A stretch of DNA of 21,266 nt, from the IMG/VR virus record IMGVR_UViG_3300025109_002457, positions 1-21,266 of that record. One strand, 5' to 3'. Every line of letters starts with the position of its first letter. Position 1 is the stretch's first letter. The position numbers were made by a program, and so were the translations under genes. The DNA comes from a virus. The notes under the pieces were generated by a model that worked only from the letters and a program-made list of their open reading frames with translations, was not told the origin of the DNA and did no database searches. Shown piece after piece: positions 1 to 8,098 of this stretch.

Positions 1-21
1 TACATTTTTCAGCGCACTCTA

Positions 22-360
22 TCATAATTCAGGGTGCTCCTTGGCAAGAACATCAAATATATCTTCAATTTCTCCATCATTAATACCAAATTTTGATGCA
101 AGCTCTTCTCCTGCTTGTTTCAGTTTATCTGACTTGTGGTGACGTTGGGCAGATTTAATGCTGCTGTTTTGGAGCTTCCACGCGCCGAACCACTCCATAA
201 AACGTTCGTCTTCTTGCAAAAAAGCTTTTACAGCACCCCGTAAAAAAGCGGCTTGCGTTACTCCGTGGTGATGAAGTTTGATCTTTAAATCAACTTTGTG
301 TGATTGAGGAAGATTTGCATATATTTTTTCAGCAGGCTCATCCCATTGTTTTTTAGGCAT
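22..360 (-). CDS. Hypothetical protein, ribbon-helix-helix-like N-terminal half
   Basis: This is a 112-residue, lysine-rich protein whose family I do not recognise with certainty. Residues about 22-50 run as a short strand (VDLKIKL) followed by a helix-turn-helix pattern (GVTQAAFLRGAVKAFLQED). That is how small ribbon-helix-helix DNA-binding proteins look, so a phage regulator is a reasonable guess. The C-terminal third is charged and probably helical. A GGAG Shine-Dalgarno lies 5 bases before the ATG, and the gene overlaps the end of the IMPDH-like gene by 8 bases, so it is the last visible gene of the dUTPase unit. The RHH assignment is inference from pattern only. A structural role or a different small fold is possible. 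Confidence 0.7.
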   Translation of the reverse strand: MPKKQWDEPAEKIYANLPQSHKVDLKIKLHHHGVTQAAFLRGAVKAFLQEDERFMEWFGAWKLQNSSIKSAQRHHKSDKLKQAGEELASKFGINDGEIEDIFDVLAKEHPEL

Positions 361-1390
361 CGTATCTCCATTTAATGTGGGTATTGCTTTCTGCTAATCC
401 TGATTGAGTTTGGCGAACAAATTGAGCATTCTCTCTTAACTCTTTGAGGCTGCGAGCACCACTATATGATAAGCCGCTCCGCATTCCATTTTCTAGCTCT
501 TGTAATATATTAATAACGGGCCCTTTATATGGAATAACTGTAGCGATACCTTCCAGAGAGGACACGTTGCCGCGCCAATCCATTTGTGCATCTTTGCTTG
601 CCATCCCGCGATACGATTTAAGCTTCTTATCCATCTGATGGATGACGTGTCCAGGAGCCTCGGTTGTCCCAGCGAGTAAAGACCCTACCATAGCAAAATC
701 AGCACCTGCTGCGAGTGCCTTTACGATATCACCAGAATTTTTAATACCACCATCAGCAATAATTTTTACATCTGGAAACTTATCTTTAATTCGTGAACAA
801 TCAACAATCGATGCCAGGGTTGGCATCCCGTGCCCAGTTTGAATACGAGTTGAACAAATAGATCCCCCTCCTATTCCGACTCGTATACTGTGTGCGCCGA
901 GTTGCGCTAATGCAAAAGCGCCTGTATATGTTGCAACATTTCCCGCCATCAAGTGAACTATATGTCCATACTTGTCTTTTATATTGTGGAGCGCAACGTG
1001 CATTAATAAATGATCGCCATGGGCTACATCGAGACATAGCACGCTAGCACCAGCAGATACAAGTTCTCTTGCTCTCTCTAAATAATCTCCAGTGATTCCA
1101 ATAGCTGCGCCCACTGTTTTTATACCACCTTCCGAGGCTTCCGATACCATAGTCGCCTGTTTATCAATAGAATTATATCTATGGATAATGCCTAATCCGC
1201 CGAATTCCGACATCTTCTTTGACATATTTATTCCACACACAGTATCCATTGGGCTGGCAATGATCGGTACTCTAAGCTCAATCCCTTCCGATATTTCTGA
1301 AGATAGTGTAACCTCGCTCCGTGATTTAATATCGCTATATTGGGGTAATAATAAAATATCATCAAAAGTTAAAAGTGTTTCAAGATCCAT
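353..1390 (-). CDS. IMP dehydrogenase / GMP reductase family enzyme (no CBS domains)
   Basis: This 345-residue TIM-barrel enzyme belongs to the family that oxidises IMP to XMP or reduces GMP to IMP. The N-terminus [13 protein letters not shown] is the family signature. The catalytic loop [11 protein letters not shown] holds the nucleophile Cys179, where cellular members usually read GPGSxCTTR. IADGG (Asp213) and YRGMAS (260-265) follow as purine-phosphate contacts. The CBS pair of bacterial IMPDH is absent and the length equals that of GMP reductase. The stretch between YRGM and [11 protein letters not shown] is short and lacks the Arg-Tyr dyad of the IMPDH flap, which favours GMP reductase. 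The cofactor-side DVAHGDH is closer to IMPDH. Direction of reaction is therefore open. GGAGG sits 6 bases before the ATG. The gene overlaps the zinc protein upstream by 11 bases. Confidence 0.9.
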   Translation of the reverse strand: MDLETLLTFDDILLLPQYSDIKSRSEVTLSSEISEGIELRVPIIASPMDTVCGINMSKKMSEFGGLGIIHRYNSIDKQATMVSEASEGGIKTVGAAIGITGDYLERARELVSAGASVLCLDVAHGDHLLMHVALHNIKDKYGHIVHLMAGNVATYTGAFALAQLGAHSIRVGIGGGSICSTRIQTGHGMPTLASIVDCSRIKDKFPDVKIIADGGIKNSGDIVKALAAGADFAMVGSLLAGTTEAPGHVIHQMDKKLKSYRGMASKDAQMDWRGNVSSLEGIATVIPYKGPVINILQELENGMRSGLSYSGARSLKELRENAQFVRQTQSGLAESNTHIKWRYDA

Positions 1391-1664
1391 CTTCTTCCTC
1401 CATCGTCTTTAGAAAATTGGTAATTACTTCTTGTGCCGTATTCCAGCAGGTTGGACAATAAAGCCGAACAGGGTTATCTTTTTCTTGTTCTCTCACCACT
1501 ACATGCCAAGTCGTAGCCATTTCTTTGTTCGTCTTGTCGTATGCAGCTTCGCAAGCTGTACATTCTTCTGGCAATTCACCAAATAGGGCGACTTTTGATG
1601 TTAACTCTTCGCTGCTATCTTTTCGTGTTTGTACTGCTAATGCGCGTCTTTGTTTTCTATTCAT
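1380..1664 (-). CDS. Small zinc-knuckle hypothetical protein (MNRKQRRA type)
   Basis: This 94-residue protein begins MNRKQRRALAVQ. It carries two CxxC pairs, CTAC and CPTC, about 38 residues apart, which suggests one structural zinc site. I chose the ATG at 1664 because it makes an ATGA overlap with the stop of the methyltransferase gene. A longer version from 1703 would run deep into that gene. The N-terminus is basic and the C-terminus acidic. Small proteins with this MNRKQRR start are common in aquatic phage genomes, but I know of no assigned function. Nucleic-acid binding is a guess from the zinc pairs and the basic head. Confidence 0.75.
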   Translation of the reverse strand: MNRKQRRALAVQTRKDSSEELTSKVALFGELPEECTACEAAYDKTNKEMATTWHVVVREQEKDNPVRLYCPTCWNTAQEVITNFLKTMEEEDGS

Positions 1665-2149
1665 CGTTGAAGCGCTCCCATGCGAGGATAGTCGTTCCCC
1701 CACCCTTCGGGCAGCTTATTAAAAACTATTACTGCCGATGGAAATGGGGCACTGTTTTGGCTATTGCCAAACTTAAGGCGACCTTTAACAAAATATACCA
1801 GTTCCGCCTTCATAACGTAGTCGTGCCAATATCTCGTATCTGTCCGTGCTGGAATCAGCATTACAACTTTTGTATTGGGGTCTTGCGACTCTTCATATGC
1901 CTTCTTAATCCACGCTTCAATCCCTCTGCCATATGGGGGATTAATAAATACTGTATGTCCTTGCCAACTTTTTGATAATCCATTTTCTGGCTCAGTATAA
2001 AAATTGTCGCATTTAGTATTGTGAGGGCTTGCACAGGGGTCAAGGTCAAAAGGTCCAAACCTCCAATTTAATTTATTATAAAAATCTTGGGGAGTTGACC
2101 ATTCTCCCGATTTGCTGGAAAACATTGTTTCCTGGGCTGCCTTATTCAT
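1661..2149 (-). CDS. Phage DNA N6-adenine methyltransferase (Dam-like)
   Basis: This 162-residue protein matches the compact phage family of S-adenosylmethionine-dependent adenine methyltransferases. EWSTPQDFYNKLN opens the domain. FGPFDLDPCAS (32-41) is the cofactor-binding region, and NPPY (70-73) is the catalytic amino-methyltransferase motif. PSAVIVF near the end is the last core strand. No separate target-recognition domain is seen, as is usual in this family, so the target site cannot be read from the sequence. The likely role is protecting phage DNA from host restriction or marking it for replication or packaging. The start at 2149 overlaps the dUTPase stop by 8 bases. A second ATG at 2125 has a better Shine-Dalgarno (AGGA, 6 bases away), so the true protein may be 8 residues shorter. 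Confidence 0.92.
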   Translation of the reverse strand: MNKAAQETMFSSKSGEWSTPQDFYNKLNWRFGPFDLDPCASPHNTKCDNFYTEPENGLSKSWQGHTVFINPPYGRGIEAWIKKAYEESQDPNTKVVMLIPARTDTRYWHDYVMKAELVYFVKGRLKFGNSQNSAPFPSAVIVFNKLPEGWGNDYPRMGALQR

Positions 2150-2600
2150 CTGTGCTGCCTAATGTCCCGTCTTGGCGGTCGCTAATTGTAATTGGGTACC
2201 ACCCATAAAGATCGGGATTTGTAGTTTCCATTGCTCTAAACGGAACAACTGGAACCATTACAACCTGCGCGATCTTTGTATGAGGTTCAACTATTTGTTC
2301 CTCTGTGCCGACGTTATGAAGGTTAACAAACAATTCACCATCATATCCGCTGTCCACTACGCAAGCGCCCACAAGAAGAGAGCGCTTAGCCGCTACGCTT
2401 GATCGGTTCTTAACCTCAAGCATATATCCATGCGGAACGCCAAATTTAAGCCCTGTTGGAAGGATCATGCTTTCGCCCGGTTGAACGGAGATAGCCTTGT
2501 GTTCCTTGGGTGAAAAGTAAACGTCTAGCCCTGCATCGCTTGGATTACTTCGAGTTGGTGGATATGCGTTCATGTGTATTCTATGGTATTCAATAATCAT
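2142..2600 (-). CDS. dut: dUTP diphosphatase (dUTPase)
   Basis: This 152-residue enzyme hydrolyses dUTP to dUMP and pyrophosphate, keeping uracil out of phage DNA and feeding dTMP synthesis. All five motifs of the trimeric dUTPase family are visible. These are SDAGLDV (21-27), KNRSS (64-68), VVDSGYDGEL (81-90) with the catalytic Asp83 and Tyr86, KIAQVVMVPV (109-118), and the C-terminal arm R142 to GTLGSTD. The arm has Leu where most families have a stacking Phe (GFGST), a mild oddity. AAGGAG lies 5 bases before the ATG, and a consensus promoter lies directly upstream. It is the first gene of the unit running down to position 22 and complements the deaminase at 14754-15149. Confidence 0.97.
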   Translation of the reverse strand: MIIEYHRIHMNAYPPTRSNPSDAGLDVYFSPKEHKAISVQPGESMILPTGLKFGVPHGYMLEVKNRSSVAAKRSLLVGACVVDSGYDGELFVNLHNVGTEEQIVEPHTKIAQVVMVPVVPFRAMETTNPDLYGWYPITISDRQDGTLGSTDE

Positions 2601-2620
2601 TGTTACTCCTTGATTCTTAT

Positions 2621-2649
2621 ATTATAACCGGATTATGGTTTATTGTCAA
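2621..2649 (-). promoter_or_regulatory. Consensus sigma-70-type promoter for the dUTPase unit
   Basis: On the minus strand TTGACA (2644-2649) is followed by 17 bases and TATAAT (2621-2626). Both hexamers are perfect consensus and the spacer ends in GGT. The -35 contains the TGA stop codon of dnaE. The predicted start near 2614 leaves a leader of about 14 bases that consists of little more than the Shine-Dalgarno AAGGAG. It should drive the genes from dUTPase to position 22. Confidence 0.85.
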
Positions 2650-5600
2650 CTTAATAATCTAAAATTATGACGAATTGATCTTGTTGAGTAGCCCCATGTT
2701 GGGTGATACTCTAATCTAGCCATATAGGGGCGATTGAGAAATAAAATGTCACGATTTGAATTTACACCCCAACATTTGATACTTGTTGTATGCCCCGTAT
2801 CATCAATTACTTCAACAACCCAATATTCTTTATTATGCTTTGTTTTTCTTGGAAGAATTTTACGAGGGATAAACCAAGTAAGCTGTAGCTCAGGATCGAA
2901 CTCTCCAATTGGTGGGATAAATTTATCATTTAGTTTCTGTCTAATCTTTTGATTCATTACTTCGCCCATGGGAAAAACGCCTGTTAAATCTACCGTATAC
3001 TGAATCAGTTCTTCTTCCTCAAAATCGCCTTCTGGGCGGTAAAGATCGATATTATTTTCAAGTTGCTTAGGTTTTCTTGGTCTATCGACTGCTACAGCAG
3101 ACCAAAAATGTTTTAACCCGCTGAATCTTGTGTCCACTAAACCATTCATTGCACCGGAACGAACCAGGACATCTACTGCTTTCTTGTTTAGCTTAGAATA
3201 GGTAATATTTTCATTGAATAAAAAATCCTCAATCGTCTCAAAAGGACGATTAGTTAAGATTTGATCGATTGCTGCGTCTCCAAACCCTTTAATAGAAGTT
3301 AGCGGCTGAACCAGCGTATGCCCATCTTCGCTAATTTCCCAAACGCGCCCGGAGGTGTTTATGTCGAGCTTTTTAATATTAAAACCAAAGCCTTTGGCAA
3401 TATTGATTGCTTTTTCTTTTCGGCTTTCGGGTTCTTTATCAAGAAATGCCGCCATCCACTCTGCCGGATAATGATAAGCCAGCCAAGCGCATTGGTATGA
3501 GAGCATGGAATAAGAAACAGCGTGTGATTTATTAAATCCATAGCCAGAGAAGTATTCAAATTTATCCCAGATGCTTTGTGCAATATCGCGACGAATGCCC
3601 TTTTCCACACAGCCTTCAATAAACTTCCCATGGATTTTCATTTTGGCTCCATAGCTTTTGCCAGTTCCCTTTTTGGTTAATAGTTTACGAAGTTTGTTGC
3701 CTTCGTCAAGAGATATATCTTTTCCAAGCTTGTGAGCAAGAATAGCAATCTGTTCTTGAAAAATTAAGAACCCATATGTTTCCTGGGTAACTTCTTCGAT
3801 CAAAGGATGAATATGTTTAATATATTGAGGATTTTCCTTTGCCTCAACATATTCATCGTCTACGTTTGCCGACAGAGGACCAGGGCGGAAAATAGAAGTA
3901 ATAGCAGAAATATCAATAATACTCGTAGGCTTTGCTCGCTTACAAAATGCTTGAGCGCCTTTCTCGGTGAATTGAAAAATTCCTGCCCATTTTCCGTTGT
4001 GAAAAATGTTTTTATATACGTCTTGATTGGTCAAGTCGATTACGTCTGGATTCAAATGTTTCTCATAATAGTCTTTGACATCGGCAAAAGTCGGTTCTGG
4101 GATGCCCTGGTGTCGCTTTAAAATATGTCGAATTGCGCCGTCAAACATTGCCAACGTGGAAAGACCAAGAATATCAAATTTGATAAACCCCATTGGTTCA
4201 AGATGCCGAACGTGCTGCCCTTCTGCCCAGGGCGTCTGTCTAACACCCTTGCTGTTAATTATGGGCATCCACTTGTCTAAATTTTCACCCACGACCACAC
4301 CGCCAGCATGACGCGAACAAGAGCGAACCTGTCCATAGAGAACATCAATATGATTGGCGATATGTGGATACTTGGATAGGAATGCCTGGAGAGTTGGTGA
4401 ATATTCTTTCACCTCTTCAAACGTTGGCGCATATACACCTGCCTTAATTCCGTGTGCCTTCTTTGCTGCCGGGGTTGCCTCCATAAGCATTTTTCCAGTA
4501 ACCTCGTTAACTTCCTTGAAAGGGATGCCATAGAACTTCGAAATATCTTTAATCAAAGAGCGAAGTTGAAGCGTGTTCCAATTTGAGATAGGAACAACAG
4601 TGGTATCGCCCCACTCTTCAATAAGCCGCTCTTTTAGTTCCATTGGCGCGGCAACATCATAATCGATATCAGGATAATCAGTTGCGTCTGATCGTAGAAA
4701 ACGCGAGAACAAAAGTCCATACTTAATTGGGTCAATCTGGGTGATTCCGAGAACATAAGCCACCAAGGATCCGGCAGCAGATCCGCGACCTGGACCCGTA
4801 AGCATGCACTGGTTTGCTCTATCGGCAATTGCCTTCATGGTCAGAAAATACTTGGGAAAACCGCGATCATCAATAACATGAAGTTCGTGACGCAGCCTAT
4901 CTATATATTCCTTATTCTTATGTAAATTTTTATTTCGAAGACCTTCTAACGACATATTAACTAGCGCCTGGGTTGCAGTGTGCCCAGCAGGAACAACAAA
5001 GTCAGGTAGGCGCACCGTATTATCAGGAAGGAAATCTTCGATCCGCTGATGTGCAATTGCGTGTGTATCTGTAATAGACTTCAAAACAAGATCGTCATCA
5101 TATTCAACGCCACATTCTTCTGAATACTTTTTATAGCTCGCCCACATTTGATCACCATTCTTGGGATAAAGCTCGTATCCAATTTCCTCAACAGAAATAG
5201 GAAGTTCGTTACTCATATAGTCGGGCTGGAAGGTTGACTTTCCAAGCCATCCTAGGCGTTTATAAAGCTCTCTATCTTTCCAAGCATCGTTATTCGGATA
5301 ATGACTATCCGCAGTTGAAACTAAACCGATGCCAAACTCGTTGTGCATCTGAATAATATATTTATTAATAATATGTTGTTCTGGCACATTATTCCACTGG
5401 AGTTCGCCGTACCACCGATCTCCGAAAATATTCACCATGCGCCGGGTGGTTTCTCGCATTGCCTCAAGAATTGCTTCTTCGCCCTTTTCTCGGTTTTCCC
5501 AATAGTTTCCAGAATATACGCCACCCAAGCAGGCAGAAGCAGCGATGACACCTTCGCTATATTTTGCGAGCATATCATAATCCATACGCGGATAGCGATA

Positions 5601-6083
5601 AAAATTCTCACTCTTATAACTCTCCGAAATTAGTTTAAAAATATTTTGAAGTCCTTGCTGGTTTTGGGCGAGGAGGATAAGATGGCGGCGGCGGCGCAGC
5701 ATGTCTTGGACTTTCTTGCTAGAGGTTTCATCCTCCACGGTTGCTGCGCTCAATTTGCTACTCAGAGTTTTTGCCCGCTTTTTGTCGTTAAGCGCCTTTT
5801 CGTATTCCTCTCGCCACTCAGAAAGTGATGGAAGAAAATACGCCTCAGTTCCAAAGATAGGTTTGAAATCCTTACCTTCTTCTCTCATTTTTTTGGCGTG
5901 TAACACTTGATGAGATAGCCCATTAGCATTGCCGTGATCGGTTAGTGCTAAAGCATCACATCCGTTCTTAAAAGCAAAATCCATATGCTCCCCCGGATAA
6001 CCTATGGCATCAAACAGGGAGCCTGCAACGCTGTGCGCGTGTAGCCCAACAAATGGGATTTTCGACTTTTTTCTATCGTCCAT
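2646..6083 (-). CDS. dnaE: DNA polymerase III alpha subunit (DnaE, family C)
   Basis: This 1145-residue replicative polymerase is close to the length of cellular DnaE (about 1160). The N-terminal PHP domain keeps a full set of candidate metal ligands: H15, H17, D25, H50, E80, H134, C185, D259 and H261. A charged insert lies at about 95-130. The palm contains GPGRGSAAGSLVAYVLG (430-446), PDIDYD with catalytic D472 and D474, and the later IKFDILGL that supplies the third aspartate. A helix-hairpin-helix region (SIKGFGDAAIDQIL) and a C-terminal OB-fold (WVVEVIDDTGHTTSIKCWG) follow. I see no obvious clamp-binding pentapeptide. GAGGAGG precedes the ATG and a near-consensus promoter lies just upstream. 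No clamp, clamp loader or primase is in the window. It coexists with a family A polymerase at 18903-20108. Confidence 0.97.
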   Translation of the reverse strand: MDDRKKSKIPFVGLHAHSVAGSLFDAIGYPGEHMDFAFKNGCDALALTDHGNANGLSHQVLHAKKMREEGKDFKPIFGTEAYFLPSLSEWREEYEKALNDKKRAKTLSSKLSAATVEDETSSKKVQDMLRRRRHLILLAQNQQGLQNIFKLISESYKSENFYRYPRMDYDMLAKYSEGVIAASACLGGVYSGNYWENREKGEEAILEAMRETTRRMVNIFGDRWYGELQWNNVPEQHIINKYIIQMHNEFGIGLVSTADSHYPNNDAWKDRELYKRLGWLGKSTFQPDYMSNELPISVEEIGYELYPKNGDQMWASYKKYSEECGVEYDDDLVLKSITDTHAIAHQRIEDFLPDNTVRLPDFVVPAGHTATQALVNMSLEGLRNKNLHKNKEYIDRLRHELHVIDDRGFPKYFLTMKAIADRANQCMLTGPGRGSAAGSLVAYVLGITQIDPIKYGLLFSRFLRSDATDYPDIDYDVAAPMELKERLIEEWGDTTVVPISNWNTLQLRSLIKDISKFYGIPFKEVNEVTGKMLMEATPAAKKAHGIKAGVYAPTFEEVKEYSPTLQAFLSKYPHIANHIDVLYGQVRSCSRHAGGVVVGENLDKWMPIINSKGVRQTPWAEGQHVRHLEPMGFIKFDILGLSTLAMFDGAIRHILKRHQGIPEPTFADVKDYYEKHLNPDVIDLTNQDVYKNIFHNGKWAGIFQFTEKGAQAFCKRAKPTSIIDISAITSIFRPGPLSANVDDEYVEAKENPQYIKHIHPLIEEVTQETYGFLIFQEQIAILAHKLGKDISLDEGNKLRKLLTKKGTGKSYGAKMKIHGKFIEGCVEKGIRRDIAQSIWDKFEYFSGYGFNKSHAVSYSMLSYQCAWLAYHYPAEWMAAFLDKEPESRKEKAINIAKGFGFNIKKLDINTSGRVWEISEDGHTLVQPLTSIKGFGDAAIDQILTNRPFETIEDFLFNENITYSKLNKKAVDVLVRSGAMNGLVDTRFSGLKHFWSAVAVDRPRKPKQLENNIDLYRPEGDFEEEELIQYTVDLTGVFPMGEVMNQKIRQKLNDKFIPPIGEFDPELQLTWFIPRKILPRKTKHNKEYWVVEVIDDTGHTTSIKCWGVNSNRDILFLNRPYMARLEYHPTWGYSTRSIRHNFRLLS

Positions 6084-6102
6084 CTTACCCTCCTCTTAAT
6101 AG

Positions 6103-6132
6103 ATTATAACGCACGACTGAACACAGTGTCAA
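6103..6132 (-). promoter_or_regulatory. Sigma-70-type promoter for dnaE
   Basis: TTGACA (6127-6132) and TATAAT (6103-6108) on the minus strand are separated by 18 bases ending in CGT. It lies over the last codons of the small coiled-coil gene. The predicted start near 6096 gives dnaE a leader of about 13 bases containing GAGGAGG. Confidence 0.8.
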
Positions 6133-6301
6133 TCTCGTGTACGATTTGAGTTCGAATTTTTGGCTCAAGCTCTAAAACTTCAATAACGCGATAGCGCAAT
6201 TGCCCTAAGATTGTTGCAAATTGTTGTGTTTTTGCCTGTGCGTCTTGTAATTGTTGGGTTAACTCCTTAACCTGTGCTTCTAGATCATTCTTCGTTTTCA
6301 T
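6104..6301 (-). CDS. Small coiled-coil hypothetical protein
   Basis: This 65-residue protein has no family I recognise. Residues 6-30 (LEAQVKELTQQLQDAQAKTQ) show heptad-like spacing of hydrophobic residues typical of a short coiled coil. A second amphipathic segment (LRYRVIEVLELEPKIRTQIV) follows. It overlaps the end of the preceding gene by 17 bases and has a good ribosome site (AGGAG, 6 bases before the ATG). It may also have its own promoter at 6457-6484. Its size and position just before dnaE would fit a small accessory or regulatory protein, but nothing in the sequence shows this. Confidence 0.75.
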   Translation of the reverse strand: MKTKNDLEAQVKELTQQLQDAQAKTQQFATILGQLRYRVIEVLELEPKIRTQIVHEIDTVFSRAL

Positions 6302-7193
6302 GGTTTACTCCTATTCCATTCCATTCATGATATTTAATTAGTCCCTCGTAGGGACGTTTTATTGTTTTTGCTTCAGATGAAGCAAGAAAATTAATATAAT
6401 TTTCCCAGCTAGCAAGACTGTGAAACCAGCCTACTTCTTTTGTATTTCTTTCTTCTATTATAACAGGTTCTAGAACTTTGTCAAGGGAAAAATATCTTGC
6501 TGACCATCTTTCTTCAAGCGGTAGTTTTTCTGTGGGTATTTCGCTTCCAGAATTTTTCCAAGTTTTTGTCCCCTCTTTTCTTATCACCTGTCTGCATTTA
6601 ATAAAATCGTCTGGTCCAAATGAAAATCCTAGATATTCACCGTCCTTGGCTGTTTTTCCATTATAACATAGAAAAAAGTTATTTTCACTAGAAATTAAAC
6701 TTCTATGCTCTCGCGGAGCATCCTCGGGGTAAACGCCAAAGGGAAAAGAAACATAATATTTATCTGGTGTGACCCATTTGCTCATTTGTTTGCTTATCCA
6801 GTATGCGGTCAATGCCCCAAATAATATACTCCACGCATGGCAGTCAACTCTGTCCCTATCTTTTGGGTGAATTGGGACATAATATATTGGTATTGGGCGT
6901 CGATAGTCTTCTGGATGAGCAGCCAATATTCTCCCATACCAGATAGGATCTTGAACCACTTCGCCTATTCTATGACGTATGAGAGGTTGAACATCATTGT
7001 TGCACACTATCCAAATCGTTTCACATCCCGCATAGGCGCACTCTATAACTGAACGTTCAAGGGCAGTATAGTTTTCAGCAATCGGCATCAAACAATCGCC
7101 CCACTCAAATCCAAAATCTTGCTCATATCCTGCAACTGGGATTATGCCCGCCAAATGAAACGCGGCTTTATTTATAGGTTTTTCTTCAATCAT
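6285..7193 (-). CDS. Putative nucleotidyltransferase / GT-A-like protein
   Basis: This 302-residue protein has an N-terminal half resembling NTP-transferase (sugar-nucleotide pyrophosphorylase) folds. It has a first strand AGIIPVAG at residues 15-22, then DCLMPIAENYTALERSVIEC, where the family has the sugar-phosphate loop and first helix. AGCETIWIVCNNDVQPLIRHRIG follows as the second strand and helix. The classical GxGTRL/xPK residues are not clearly present, so catalysis is unproven. The C-terminal half (KWVTPDKYYVSF, LGFSFGPDDF) is aromatic-rich and unassigned. The start codon makes an ATGA overlap with the Rossmann-like gene upstream, showing tight co-translation. A role in making an activated sugar or other nucleotide-linked group is inferred, jointly with the two genes upstream. 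A glycosyltransferase is an alternative. Confidence 0.7.
   Translation of the reverse strand: MIEEKPINKAAFHLAGIIPVAGYEQDFGFEWGDCLMPIAENYTALERSVIECAYAGCETIWIVCNNDVQPLIRHRIGEVVQDPIWYGRILAAHPEDYRRPIPIYYVPIHPKDRDRVDCHAWSILFGALTAYWISKQMSKWVTPDKYYVSFPFGVYPEDAPREHRSLISSENNFFLCYNGKTAKDGEYLGFSFGPDDFIKCRQVIRKEGTKTWKNSGSEIPTEKLPLEERWSARYFSLDKVLEPVIIEERNTKEVGWFHSLASWENYINFLASSEAKTIKRPYEGLIKYHEWNGIGVNHENEE
6457..6484 (-). promoter_or_regulatory. Internal sigma-70-type promoter candidate
   Basis: TTGACA (6479-6484), 16 bases ending in TGT, then TATAAT (6457-6462) on the minus strand, inside the 6285-7193 gene. Both hexamers are perfect consensus. It would transcribe the 65-residue protein and reinforce dnaE, with a leader of about 150 bases. 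The spacer contains the palindrome GTTCTAGAAC, which may be chance. Confidence 0.6.
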
Positions 7194-8098
7194 AGAGCAT
7201 TGAGCAATTTTGATGTATATGTATCCATTTCAACTTGATTGTTGGATATAATTTCTTCAGACGTTTCATATACAAATGTAATCTTTTCGTTATCCTCGTA
7301 TTTTCCCATAGGAAAGGGCATTACCTGTCTACGCATCAAAGAGATTTTTGGAGATAGCCACTTAAATGGTTCGGAAGAACGATCTGGATAGTTTGGATTT
7401 TTGCCATTTTTTGGACCGCGAATTCCTGCTTCTTTTATGCATTGCAGAATCTTAAATTTTGCATATGTGTTTGAATATTGATAGTTTTGAGTTGCTTCCT
7501 CGGGTGTTAAATACGATATGGCTAATAAATCTTTTTTATCACTTTGAGTATAATCTCGTTGCGAAGAATAAAAGAAAATTTGCTTTACAAAATTATTATC
7601 TGTTTCAATATAATCAAGGTCGTGGGTGCTTCCAAGATTTATTTCGAACCAATCTAAAACCTGTGTTGGCTTATTTTGGTTATTTTCAACAATGTGCGGA
7701 AGACCATTGATTTTATTATCGTCAAATACAATTAACTGCTCATATTCAACGTTTACGGTCTTATTCCCCTCTGTTATAACCTTTAAGTAGTCATCTTCAA
7801 TATTAATAGATTTTGCTAAATGTGAAAAAGGCACAAGTCCCGATAACGATAAGAGCGCTAATAATTTTTCATATACCTGCTGCTTTGGTGGACCAAACAC
7901 GACTTGTTTGCCATCTGGCTGTTTGAGGAAATAATTTTTAGGATCAATTTTAAGCAAGCTTAGGTCAACATCAGAATTGTAAAAATCAAACGGATGTATT
8001 TTTGCCCCTTCTACAAAAATCAACGGTATTTGGGTATAGAAAGAATATAATATAGAACTTAAAGTTGCTCCAATTATTATTTTCTTATATTTTAACAT
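7190..8098 (-). CDS. Hypothetical protein, possible Rossmann-type nucleotide-binding fold
   Basis: This 302-residue protein is not firmly recognised. The N-terminus KYKKIIIGATLSSILYSFYT followed by PLIFVEG looks like the first strand, glycine loop, helix and second strand of FAD/NAD-dependent oxidoreductases, but the GxGxxG loop is degenerate (GATLSS). Later segments such as VEYEQLIVFDDNKINGLP resemble the strand that precedes a flavin-contact loop in amine-oxidase or UDP-galactopyranose-mutase-like proteins. This is a fold guess only. The stretch could instead be read as a short membrane segment, though it contains charged and polar residues. It overlaps the genes on both sides (7 bases upstream, ATGA downstream), so it belongs with the two nucleotidyltransferase-like proteins. 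Confidence 0.6.
   Translation of the reverse strand: MLKYKKIIIGATLSSILYSFYTQIPLIFVEGAKIHPFDFYNSDVDLSLLKIDPKNYFLKQPDGKQVVFGPPKQQVYEKLLALLSLSGLVPFSHLAKSINIEDDYLKVITEGNKTVNVEYEQLIVFDDNKINGLPHIVENNQNKPTQVLDWFEINLGSTHDLDYIETDNNFVKQIFFYSSQRDYTQSDKKDLLAISYLTPEEATQNYQYSNTYAKFKILQCIKEAGIRGPKNGKNPNYPDRSSEPFKWLSPKISLMRRQVMPFPMGKYEDNEKITFVYETSEEIISNNQVEMDTYTSKLLNAL

Noticed and set aside
1-21. Start of a further gene at the left edge (ATG at positions 5-3, minus strand)
   Set aside because: Only a few bases are visible and the ribosome site is weak, so it cannot be supported.
1380-1703. Longer zinc-knuckle protein starting at 1703
   Set aside because: The extra 13 residues overlap the methyltransferase; the ATG at 1664 gives an ATGA junction and the common MNRKQRRA start.
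6660-6688. Promoter-like TATAAT with preceding GT and GTGAAA at 17 bases, minus strand
   Set aside because: The -35 matches only 4 of 6 and it lies inside a gene; a stronger candidate at 6457-6484 serves the same genes.
7773-7800. Promoter-like TTGAAG-16-TATAAC, minus strand
   Set aside because: The -10 lacks its most conserved last T and the -35 matches 4 of 6; likely chance in AT-rich coding sequence.
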